DNA of 64,000 nt from Cloeon dipterum (taxonomy: Eukaryota; Arthropoda; Insecta; Ephemeroptera; Baetidae), in NCBI RefSeq assembly GCF_949628265.1, contig NC_088789.1:31241883-31305882 (forward strand), read 5' to 3'. A model generated the notes under the pieces. The model made no database searches, was not told where the DNA came from, and worked only from the letters and a program-made list of their open reading frames with translations. This document shows, one piece after another, positions 23,925-32,913 of the stretch; the stretch's first letter is position 1; every line of letters begins with the position of its first letter. The translations under genes were made by a program, and so were the position numbers.

Positions 23925-24230
23925 CTCAATATATAATCCTTTTCGCTTGAAATAACAATATTCTTCAGCCGAAAGAAAACGCAACGTGCTCTTGCAGATG
24001 TAAACAAGCAGTGTCAGCTGCTGATCAGCGAAGAGAGTTGGAAAGGGAGTAGCAAAAGGAGAGTAAAGCTATTATTAATTCGCGCACGCAATTGGGGGGA
24101 AATCAGCAAAAAGCTAAATCGGAAAGCTTTTACCATTCCTCAAAATCAAATTTGAGCATTGATTTGTGAAATTGAGGCTCAAATATGCCAAGTTCTTGAC
24201 TCAAAAACACAGCTCCTTTCCTCACACTGC
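23925..24230 (-). promoter_or_regulatory. Inferred non-coding first exon of gene E (type 2-like)
   Basis: On the minus strand ATTGAG|GTAAAAC gives a donor at 23924, which could join the 3' splice site before the gene E ATG about 1.5 kb downstream (through the MITE). The start of the block (TTCAGCCGAAAG...AACGTG...) resembles the gene A and D type-2 modules. Confidence 0.4.
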
Positions 24231-24530
24231 AAGTGCTATTGTGCGTCACAGTGCGCAAACGCAACGTGTTCTTGCAGACTCTGACATAAACAAGCAGTAG
24301 CAGCTGATCAGAGAAGAAGAGTTAGAAAGGGAGGAGAAAAAGGAGAGTATAGCTGTTATTAATTCGCGCACGTTATTGGGGGGCAAATCAGCAAAAAACC
24401 ATATCGAATAGTTTTCCCTATTCCTCAAAATCAAATTTGAATATTTATTTGTAAAATTAAGGCTCAAATAGGACAAGTACTTGACTCAAAAACTCAGCTT
24501 CTTTTCTCACACTGCAGCTGCAAGCTCCGG
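23965..24530. repeat. Tandem duplication of about 285 bp upstream of gene E
   Basis: Copies start near 23967 and 24255. Both run from AACGCAACGTG.TCTTGCAGA through AACAAGCAGT, GGAGAGTA.AGCT.TTATTAAT, TTCGCGCACG and a GGGGGG run, and end in TCACACTGCA. The two differ by substitutions and small indels, so the duplication is not very recent. Confidence 0.7.
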
Positions 24531-25291
24531 CAACGCCACAGCATAATTTTGCGAATGCGAGCCAAATTGACTTAATTTAATTAAAGTTATCGTTGATCAC
24601 ATGATAATTAGATTGTAAAATGTAACAAAAGCTACTGGTCATCGATTGGTACCAAAATTAAACAATATGGATCAGTCAAGAAATAAAGATTGTTAAAAGG
24701 AGACAGGACCTACCAACAATTGGTCACTTGAGCCGTGTGTTGTAAACTGTAACTACGACGTCATTCGGAAATGAAGAAGTAAGCTGGCTGCTACACGCCT
24801 GTGTCAACGTGGTAAAAGAAAAAAACCAATATAATAAAAAAACTGATTGGTGTCATCTTAAAAATAAGAATTCATCTAAATAAAGGTATAATTAGTGACC
24901 ATTTCAAACTATTTAAACAGTAATTATAACTTTTACTGCTATCGTCAAGTTATACTTAAAATCATAATAATCTGTTTAAAAATGTTGTTGGCATTTCCAA
25001 GTTGTTTCGAAGTAAAAGACTAAAAGGTGTTATCGCAATTTTCAATCGCTGATAAATCCTGCAAAGTGATTCAGTGTCTTACTCTAAATTAAGCCTTAAA
25101 TTTTTAACTTGTCTGCTATTTTCTACTTTAATACAGGTTAAAATCTCAAACATTCTCAACAGACAATTTCATCATTTTCACCAGATTAATTTAAAACTGT
25201 AACCATATATTATTCTGTGAAATACGAATAAATATTTATGTAATTCTTATGCACAATGCAAGGCCAACATGAAATACACTTTTGAAACGTT
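24531..25291. other. Intergenic junction of the LRR and ankyrin clusters
   Basis: 24530-24780 matches 11080-11340 (GCCACAGCATAATTTTGCGA... to GACGTCATTCGGAAATGAAG). From about 24880 the sequence is ankyrin-gene 3' flank, similar to about 56640-56950. The boundary between the two duplicated families therefore lies near 24800-24880. No gene seen. Confidence 0.5.
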
Positions 25292-27154
25292 TTAAATTTT
25301 GAATCCTTTCTCAGCCAATAATTTAATCATTTCCTTGTCTCCTTTTTCAGCGGCCATTTGAACGAATGTATTTCCACCTGGCCCAAGCTCAGAAGTTAGG
25401 CCAGGAAGCTTCTCAATCAGGTATTTAACACTTTCCACTTTGTTGTTACAAACACTGAAGTGTAATAAATTTTGCGCTGCCCCAATTTTCACTGTTAAAT
25501 CCGCGCCAAGTCTCACCAATTCTTCGGCAGCAACAATGTTGTTTGCATAAAACGCCTGGTGCAGAGGTGTCAACTCAAATTCGTCTTTTCTATTCACGTC
25601 GAGTGCGTACGTGTTGACGAAAAATGTAATAATTTCCTTTCCATGTGACTTGTTGCAAGCTGCTTGATCTAAAACTGAAAATTTTTGTTTTCCGGCAAGA
25701 GCATGTGGGTCAAGGCCGCATTCGTCCACCAACCATTTGCACATGTCCAGGTCTGCATACATTGCTGCGATGTGAAGAGAAGTTTTTCCATCCCCACGGA
25801 GTTCATTTACCAAATTTCGATTCTTTTCTTGTAAGAATTTAGCACTTTTCATTTTGTTCTCTCTTACGCAGTAGTGCATCAAATTTTCGAAATTTTTGGA
25901 GCCATTGCTGTCAGACCGTTTTACTTTTAAATCTGCGCCAAGTCTCACCAATTCTTCTGCAGCATCAATGTTGTTATTATAAAACGCCTGATGCAGTGGT
26001 GTGAACCCATCTTCGTTTTTTCTGTTCACATCAAGTGAAAACTTCTTGACGAAAAAAGAAATGATTTCTTTTCCATGACGTTCGTTGCACGCAGCGAGTT
26101 CCAAAACTGACAATTTTTGTTTTCCAACCAAAGCGCGAGGGCCGAGGCCGCATTCGTCCACCAACCATATGCACATGTCCAAGTCTGCGTGCTCTGCTGC
26201 GATGTGAAGAGATGTTTCTCCATCCCCGCGGAGGTCTTTTACCAAATTTAGATTCTTCTCTTGTAAAAATTTAACACTTTTCATTTTGTACCACCTTACG
26301 CAGCAGTGCATTAAATTTTCCAAATTATTGCAGTCATCGGTGACCCGTTTTACTGCTAGATTTGCACCAAGGGTCAACAATACTTCGGCAATATCGATGT
26401 TTTCCTTGTACAGGGCACAATGAAGCGGCGTGAATCCTAGTTTGTCTTTTGCGTTCACGTCAAAGCAATGCTCGGAAACGAAATACTGCACAAGTTCTGT
26501 GCCGTGCGATTTGTTGAGTGCGGCACAATGAAGCACGCTGTCCTCAAATTCATTCTTTGTTAAAGATCGAACGTCGGCACCTTCATTCAAAAGCCACTTG
26601 CACATATCAAGATCGCCGAGCATAGCTGCAAGGTGGATCGCTGACCTTCCAGTATTTCCAAAACCATAGTAATCAGTAAGGAGCCCTTTATCCTGTTCCA
26701 GCATCATTTTAGCTAATATTGATTGGTATCGTGACTCTTTGTCAGACTTGTCCTTTTTATTCTCTTCTTCTGTGCATTTTTGTTTCAGCAGTTTCTCGAT
26801 TACCTTTGAATTATTCAGTTTGATTGCGTATTGAAGTGGTTCATCTCCAAATTTGTCTTTTGCGCCCAGCTTCAATCCAAGAGATGAAAAGTAATCAATC
26901 AGTTCCAATCCGTGCTTCTCGTTCAGGGCAGCGTAGTGCATCAGCGAGGCGCCGAGTTTTTCACATTTAACATTCGCAACAAATCCTTCTTGAACGAGAT
27001 GTCGACACATTTCGACTCCATCGATCATCGCGGCGACCTGCAGAGGAGTCAAGGAATCTGTTTGGGAGACGATGAACGTTTTCTTCGTGAGGGAGTACGA
27101 TTCAGCCAGTACTGTTTTCAGAACAGCAAGTTCGATGAATTCGTCCGTGTCCAT
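25292..27154 (-). CDS. Ankyrin-repeat protein 1 (620 aa, 3 supermodules)
   Basis: A single uninterrupted coding exon of 620 residues. The N-terminal section (about 1-160) begins MDTDEFIELAVLKTVLAESY and holds degenerate ankyrin repeats (TPLQVAAMIDGVEMCRHL; LMHYAALNEKHGLELIDYF). Three blocks of about 142 residues follow, opening with GRSAIHLAAM, GETSLHIAAE and GKTSLHIAAM. Each contains about four ankyrin units (TSLHIAA..ADLDMC.WLVDECG; SVL.LAACN..HGKEII; TPLH.AFY.NNI.AAEELVRLGADL; LMHYCVR.NKMKSAKFLQEK). The end is ...LLAEKGFKI. No signal peptide, membrane segment or second domain is seen, so a cytosolic scaffold is inferred. The partner is unknown. Confidence 0.88.
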   Translation of the reverse strand: MDTDEFIELAVLKTVLAESYSLTKKTFIVSQTDSLTPLQVAAMIDGVEMCRHLVQEGFVANVKCEKLGASLMHYAALNEKHGLELIDYFSSLGLKLGAKDKFGDEPLQYAIKLNNSKVIEKLLKQKCTEEENKKDKSDKESRYQSILAKMMLEQDKGLLTDYYGFGNTGRSAIHLAAMLGDLDMCKWLLNEGADVRSLTKNEFEDSVLHCAALNKSHGTELVQYFVSEHCFDVNAKDKLGFTPLHCALYKENIDIAEVLLTLGANLAVKRVTDDCNNLENLMHCCVRWYKMKSVKFLQEKNLNLVKDLRGDGETSLHIAAEHADLDMCIWLVDECGLGPRALVGKQKLSVLELAACNERHGKEIISFFVKKFSLDVNRKNEDGFTPLHQAFYNNNIDAAEELVRLGADLKVKRSDSNGSKNFENLMHYCVRENKMKSAKFLQEKNRNLVNELRGDGKTSLHIAAMYADLDMCKWLVDECGLDPHALAGKQKFSVLDQAACNKSHGKEIITFFVNTYALDVNRKDEFELTPLHQAFYANNIVAAEELVRLGADLTVKIGAAQNLLHFSVCNNKVESVKYLIEKLPGLTSELGPGGNTFVQMAAEKGDKEMIKLLAEKGFKI

Positions 27155-27330
27155 TATTATGCTATGTCTATTTTATAGAAATTAGGTTTTTAAGTTACAT
27201 TTAGCTTTTACGCTTACCTTGATATAAGTTTTCCTTCAGACATCTACAACAGCGAGCTTCAACAGCGGGGAGACAATTGAGTTGGAAACGTTTAAGCACC
27301 TTGCTTTTGAAGGTTGAATGTTTTGAAAAT
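27155..27330 (-). promoter_or_regulatory. 5' UTR with short intron, ankyrin gene 1
   Basis: On the minus strand a donor ATCAAG|GTAAGC (G at 27217) and an acceptor ATAAAATAG (AG at 27169-27168) define an intron of about 50 nt just ahead of the ATG. The same pair is present before ankyrin genes 2, 3 and 4 (donor G at 30668, 35269 and 39889). The GCTTCAACAGCGG...AACGTTTAAGCACCTTGC block upstream is shared by all and is the likely first exon and promoter. Confidence 0.55.
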
Positions 27331-28769
27331 TTTACTACATTTAATAACATGTTTTCTCCATTAATCAATTAGAAAACTTGTCATTAAATTAAAAATAAAT
27401 TTGTCAGTCGGTTAATTTAATTTTAAGAACGACTTAAATTTTATTTCTTTGTAAAAACATGCCGAGAGCTTTGATTAAGTTGTTTACTTATTATAAATTA
27501 TATTAGATTTCTTAAAATTTCATTAAAATTACGTCATATTAAATATAAAATGAAAAAACTCATGGATATATGAATTCACATGTTTTAACCAATTAAATCG
27601 AATAAGATGTTTTATATCCTTGAGGGTATACCCTATTTTAAATAACTTGATGGTTTTAATTACGTGATTTTCAACATTTTCAAATATCTTGATCATTAAT
27701 ATAAAATATAGTTTGCGTAGGCTGTTGCACGGTGGTGCCATCTCCAGAAAAGTCTCAGCGCCAATTGCCGGTGATGTGAAATAGGAATGGATGGTTTGGA
27801 TTTTTTGAATTGGAATGAACTAAAACATAACATAATTTTATCATGAGAAAATATCTCCTCAATCGTATCAAAGTACTCATTAAATTTTCAGTGCTCTAAA
27901 ATAATTACCTGTTCAGAAATGGTTTAATTTACTGTAGGGAAAACATGTTATGAAATGTATGAAAAGTTTCAAAACATACTAACTTCATAAGCAATTCACT
28001 AAAACATTTCCAACTTAATTATCTCGCAGCTCAAAGAGCTGACTGTTGAAGTAGTTTCTCGGAAAGATTGTCGAGAATAAACTGCTCACACAAAAAGACC
28101 CCGAAGAAGATAGCTTTTAAGTAAAGGCGTCGTAAATAAAAAACATTGGCAAAAACATTTCATTTTCAGGTTTATTTATTGAAAGCATGTGATCGAGTCC
28201 TGCTGGTTTTAATTTTTCAAATATATAAACCAGACGCTCTCAAGCGTCTTAAGTCCTTCTTGTTTTTCAGCTTGAATTTAGTCCCGTGAAAGCATTAAAA
28301 TGGAAAAGTTACCCGACAGTTGAACATACTCTCATTCATATCAAACAGGAATTGAACATATGCCGGTCAATAAAAGTGTCATTAATGTCGTTATAGTCTG
28401 AAATGGCCTTCAATATTATTACCGGAGGCAGCAGTACCTATGATCAGCAGAGTAATTTCCGTCCTTACTAACGCTTATTTCATCGACACTAAAAAAATTC
28501 ATACTTAAAAAGAAATATAAATGTATTGATTTGCAAGAATAAACAAGAATGATAAATCAGAAAAATTCCGTACTAAGAACATAGATGACTTTAGTAAAAT
28601 AAATTAATTCATCAATAATATTTAAACCTTATAAAACAAAGCGGCAAATTAACTTTGAAGAACTTTTAAAAACACCCAAAGAAAATTCATAAGAGAAATC
28701 CCTTATATATGTTTAGAACTTTAATACCTATTAATGAATAACATACATGAAAAACGAATTATCAACGAT
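27331..28769. other. Ankyrin spacer 1
   Basis: Segmentally duplicated spacer: the upstream flank of gene 1 (about 27331-27760) followed by the downstream flank of gene 2 (from about 28000). It contains no supported gene. An insertion-like stretch at about 27720-27900 (TTGCACGGTGGTGCCATC...) is absent from the spacers between genes 2, 3 and 4 but has a diverged match near 62730. Confidence 0.5.
28195..28485. repeat. Conserved spacer block, copy 1 of 5
   Basis: About 280 bp present five times: here and at about 31437-31725, 36034-36325, 40655-40925 and 48855-49115. It runs from GAGTCCTGCTGGTTTTAAT to CCGTCCTTACTAACG. In copies 1 and 3 it includes the perfect hairpin GACGCT-CTCA-AGCGTC. It has no open frame of note. 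It stays well conserved even in the 48-49 kb copy, where no ankyrin gene remains. Confidence 0.65.
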
Positions 28770-30605
28770 TTAAAACTTGAATCCTTTCTCAGCCAACATC
28801 TTCATCATTTCATTGTCTCCTTTTTCAGTGGCCAATTGAACAATAGTTTTTCCACCTGGTCCAGGCTCTGCAATTAGGCCAGGAAGCTTTTCAATCAGGT
28901 ATTTGGCACTTTCTACTTTGTTGTTGCTAACACTGTAGCTCAATAAGCTTTCCGCTCCAATTTTTATTGTTAAATCCGCGCCAAGTCTCACCAATTCTTC
29001 GGCAGCAACAATGTTGTCATTATTAAAGGCCTCGTGCAGTGGTGTAAACCCATATTCGTCTTTTCTGTTCACATCGAGTGAATACTTTGTGACGAGATAT
29101 TGAATAATTTCTTTTCCATGTGACGTGTTGCACGCAGCGAGATCCAAAACATACAATTTTTGTTCTCCAGCCAAAGCATGAGGGTCCATTCCGCATTCGT
29201 CCAGCAGCCATTTGCACATGTCCAAGTCTGCTTCCATTGCTGCGATGTGAAGAGAAGTTTTTCCATCTTCAGTAAGCTCATTTACCAAATTTTGGTTCTT
29301 TTGTTGTAAAAATTTAGCACATTTCATTTTATTCTCTCTTACGCAGTAATGCATTAAATTTTCAAAATTATCAGAGTATTTGGTTTCTGATAGTTTTACC
29401 TTTAAATCCGCGCCAAGTCTCACCAATTCTTCGGCAGCAACAATGTTGTCATTATAAAAGGCCTCGTGCAGTGGTGTGAACCCATATTCGTCTTTTCTGT
29501 TCACATCGAGTGAATACTTGCTGACGAGATATTGAATAATTTCCATTCCATGTGACGTGTTGCACGCAGCATCATTCAAAACTGAAATTTTTTGTTCTCC
29601 GGCCAAAGCATGAGGGTCCATTCCGCATTCGTCCACCAACCATTTGCACATGTCCAAGTCTGCGTGCTCTGCTGCGATGTGAAGAGATGTGTATCCATCC
29701 CCGCGGAGGTCTTTTACCAGATCTCGATTCTTCTCTTGTAAAAATTTCGCACTTTTCAATTTATTCCACCTTACGCACCAGTGCATTAAAGTTTCGCATT
29801 TTATGTAGTCATTGGTGACTCGTTTAACGGCTAGGTCTGCACCAAGTTTGAACAATTCTTCAGCAGTCTCAATATTTTCCTTGAACAAGGCACAATGGAG
29901 AGGCGTGTACCCAAGTTTGTCTTTTGCGTTCACGTCAAAGCAATGCTCGGAAACGAAATACTGCACCAGTTCTTTGCCGTGCGATTTGTTCATTGCGGCA
30001 CAGTGAAGCACGCTGTCCTCGTATTCATTTATTGTTAAAGATCGAACGTCGACACCTTCATTCAAAAGCCACTTGCACATGTCAAGATCGCCGAGCATAG
30101 CAGCAAGGTGGATTGCTGACCTTCCAGTCACACCAAAAAGCCCTTTATCTTGTTCCAGCACCATATTGGCTAAGATCGAGTGGTATCTTGACTCAGATTT
30201 ATCCTTGTTGCTCTCTTCTTCGGGGCATTTCGGCTGGAGCAGTTTCTCGACGACCTTTGAATTATTCATTTTGCATGCGTATTGAAGTGGCTCATTTCCA
30301 AACTTGTCTTTTGCGTTCAGCTTCAATCCAAGAGATGAAAAGTAATCGATCAGTTCCAATCCGTGCTTCTCGTTCAGGGCAGCGTAGTGCATCAGCGAGG
30401 CGCCGAGTTTTTCGCATTTAACATTCGCAACAAATCCTTCTTGAACGAGATGTCGACACATTTCGACTCCATCGATCATCGCGGCGACCTGCAGAGGAGT
30501 CAAGGAAACTGTTTGGGAGACGATGAACGTTTTCTTCGTGAGGGAGTACGATTCAGCCAGTACTGTTTTTAGAACAGCAAGTTCGATGAATTCGTCCATG
30601 TCCAT
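28770..30605 (-). CDS. Ankyrin-repeat protein 2 (611 aa, 3 supermodules)
   Basis: An uninterrupted 611-residue frame, MDMDEFIELAVLKTVLAESY start. It has the same number of supermodules as protein 1 (openings GRSAIHLAAM, GYTSLHIAAE, GKTSLHIAAM) but a nine-residue shorter linker before the first (KGLFGVTGRSAIH, against a longer LTDYYGFGNT form in 1, 3 and 4). Within each block the loop after the third ankyrin unit (KLSETKYSDNFENLMHYC) is the most variable part. A 5'-UTR intron of about 50 nt precedes the ATG. The C-terminus ...MLAEKGFKF matches proteins 3 and 4. No enzymatic or membrane domain is visible. Confidence 0.88.
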   Translation of the reverse strand: MDMDEFIELAVLKTVLAESYSLTKKTFIVSQTVSLTPLQVAAMIDGVEMCRHLVQEGFVANVKCEKLGASLMHYAALNEKHGLELIDYFSSLGLKLNAKDKFGNEPLQYACKMNNSKVVEKLLQPKCPEEESNKDKSESRYHSILANMVLEQDKGLFGVTGRSAIHLAAMLGDLDMCKWLLNEGVDVRSLTINEYEDSVLHCAAMNKSHGKELVQYFVSEHCFDVNAKDKLGYTPLHCALFKENIETAEELFKLGADLAVKRVTNDYIKCETLMHWCVRWNKLKSAKFLQEKNRDLVKDLRGDGYTSLHIAAEHADLDMCKWLVDECGMDPHALAGEQKISVLNDAACNTSHGMEIIQYLVSKYSLDVNRKDEYGFTPLHEAFYNDNIVAAEELVRLGADLKVKLSETKYSDNFENLMHYCVRENKMKCAKFLQQKNQNLVNELTEDGKTSLHIAAMEADLDMCKWLLDECGMDPHALAGEQKLYVLDLAACNTSHGKEIIQYLVTKYSLDVNRKDEYGFTPLHEAFNNDNIVAAEELVRLGADLTIKIGAESLLSYSVSNNKVESAKYLIEKLPGLIAEPGPGGKTIVQLATEKGDNEMMKMLAEKGFKF

Positions 30606-32474
30606 TATCTTGCTATGTCTATTTTATAGAAATTAGGTTTTTAAGTTAAATTTAGATTTTACGCTTACCTTGATACAAGTTTTCCTTCACACTTCTACAA
30701 CAGTGAGCTTCAACAGCGGGCAGACAATTGATTTGGAAACGTTTAAGCACCTTGCTTTTGAAGGTTGAATGTTTTGAAATTTTACTACTTTTAATAACAT
30801 ATTTTCTCCATTAATCAATTAGAAAACTTATCATTAAATTAAGAATATATTTGTCAGTCGGTTAATTTGATTTCAAAATCGCTGAGAAAAATAATTTTTC
30901 TTCGTAAAAACATGCCGAGAGCTTTGATTAAGTTGTTTACTCTTTATATATAGTAAATTAGACTTCTTAAGAGTTTTCTTTAAAATTACGTCATATTAAA
31001 TATAAAATGAAAAAACTCATGGATATGAATTCACATGTTTTAACCAATTAAATCGAATAAGTTGTTTTATATCCTTGAGGGTATACCCTTTTTTAAATAA
31101 CTTGATGATTTTAATTACGTGATTTTCAACATTTTCAAATACCTTGATCATTAATATAAAATATAGTTTACCGTGGAGAAAACATGTTATGAAATGTTTG
31201 AAAAGTTTCGAAACTTACTGACTTCAAAAGTAATGCACTAAAACATTTTCATCTTAATTATCTCGCAGCTGAATAAGCTGACTGTCGAAGTAGTTTCACG
31301 GAAAGATCGTCGAGAAACTTCCACAAAAATACCCTGAAGAAGAGAGCTTTTAAGTAAAGGCGTCGAAAATCAAAACCGGTCTTTAACATTGGCTGATAAT
31401 TTCATATTCAGGTTCATGTATTGAAAGCATGTGATCGAGTCCTGCTGGTTTTAATTTTTCAAATGTTTAAACAAGACGCTCTCAATCTTCTTATAAGTCC
31501 TTTTTTTCAGCTTGAATTTATAGTTCCGTGAAAGCATTAAAATGGAAAAGTTACCCGACAGTTGAACATACTCTCATTCATATCAAACAGGAATTGAACG
31601 TATGCCGGTCAATAAAAGTGTCATTAATGTCGTTATAGTCTGAAATGGCCTTCAATATTATTACCGGAGGCAGCAGTACCTATGATCAGCAGAGTAATTT
31701 CCGTCCTTACTAACGCTTATTTCGATAGTAAAAAAAATCCATACGTAAAAGTTACGTAAAAACAAAAGGAATTTAGGACGAAAATGTTGTGCGATGAATT
31801 CATTCTCTACCCTATATACAAGAGGAAAATATTTGAACCGCCGCCATTAAAAAGTTGCTTTGATGTTGGATTTTGACTTTTTTACAATTCAGATAGTAGA
31901 AAGAATTTTTAATAAATGAAACGTTTATTCCATATATTCGTATTAAGCTTTAAAACACGATGTAATTACTTCTGGATTCATATAAATTGGGACAAATATT
32001 TGTATTGTTATATTAATTATAATTATCAATGTAGCACAATATGCAGAGTGTGGACTCATAATGATATTATTAATATTTCCTAATAACTTATTGCTGAAGT
32101 TAGAAAGTTATGTTCATCTCTGATTCAAATGTTCGCACTGAAATTAGGAAGTGTGTTCACACCAACTTCTTCCAAGTCTGTTCCATTCTCAACGGGCAGT
32201 TTAGTTTCATCATTTTATCATTTTCAATTGAATAATTTACACCTGGCACCATATGGTTTAAATGTATTGATTTGAAAGAATAAACAAGAATGATAAATCA
32301 GAAAAATTCCGTACTAAGAACATCTACTTTAGTAAAATAAATTAATTCATCAATATTATTTGGATTTTATAAAACAAAACGGCAGATAAACTTTAAAAAA
32401 CTTTTAAAAACACCCAAAGAAAATTCATGAGGAATATCCCTTATATATCTTTAGATCTTTAATACCTATTAATG
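30606..32474. other. Ankyrin spacer 2
   Basis: Upstream flank of gene 2 followed by downstream flank of gene 3; most of it recurs at 35206-37080 and 39827-41300. It contains the 5'-UTR intron of gene 2 and spacer-block copy 2 (31437-31725). No independent gene seen. Confidence 0.55.
31437..31725. repeat. Conserved spacer block, copy 2 of 5
   Basis: Same block as 28195-28485. The hairpin is lost here (GACGCTCTCAATCTTC), and the same change is found in copy 4, suggesting copies 2 and 4 share a more recent origin. Confidence 0.6.
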
Positions 32475-32876
32475 TGTAGGAGCGGTAGTCGTATGAAGTA
32501 AAACACTCAACTACTGATTTTTAACTTGCTTTAACTTGCTTTATTAGACTGAGTGAACAGAGACCGGCCTAAACGGCTGGCCATAAAGTGCGTCGCGAAG
32601 TAGAGTTTTATTTGAATCATATTTATTGCTGTGCATTACTAATAAGGGTGAAATTGGGTTTGCCTTTATTGTCAGAGATTATTGTAAATTGTAATATCGA
32701 TGAATTGAGGACACAATTAGTCAGCTAATTAATGTTGTTAATTTAAGTACATTTTGAGATAGGAGATATGGGAGAAACTTCTGGAGGTTTTCAGCACCAT
32801 CTTAAGTGGGGGTGAGAAGTCACAAGAGCACAGGGCGCACTAGCACAAAGTGGGGGAGAGAGTCAGAGCCACCACA
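32475..32876. mobile_element. Solo LTR (402 bp) with AATG target-site duplication
   Basis: It begins TGTAGGAGCGGTAG, ends AGAGCCACCACA (TG...CA), and is flanked on both sides by AATG (32471-32474 and 32877-32880). The paralogous spacers (28730-28745 and 37066-37082) read straight through CTATTAATG/CTAATAATG into AACATACATG, giving an unoccupied site. No internal retrotransposon sequence is present, so this is a recombination product of an LTR retroelement. The superfamily cannot be told. Confidence 0.82.
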
Positions 32877-32913
32877 AATGCGTAACATACATGCAAAACG
32901 ATTTATCAAAGAT

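Noticed and set aside
30073-30421. Several opposite-strand frames of 60-120 codons inside the ankyrin genes.
   Set aside because: Shadows of the highly repetitive ankyrin coding sequence. They recur wherever the same module recurs.
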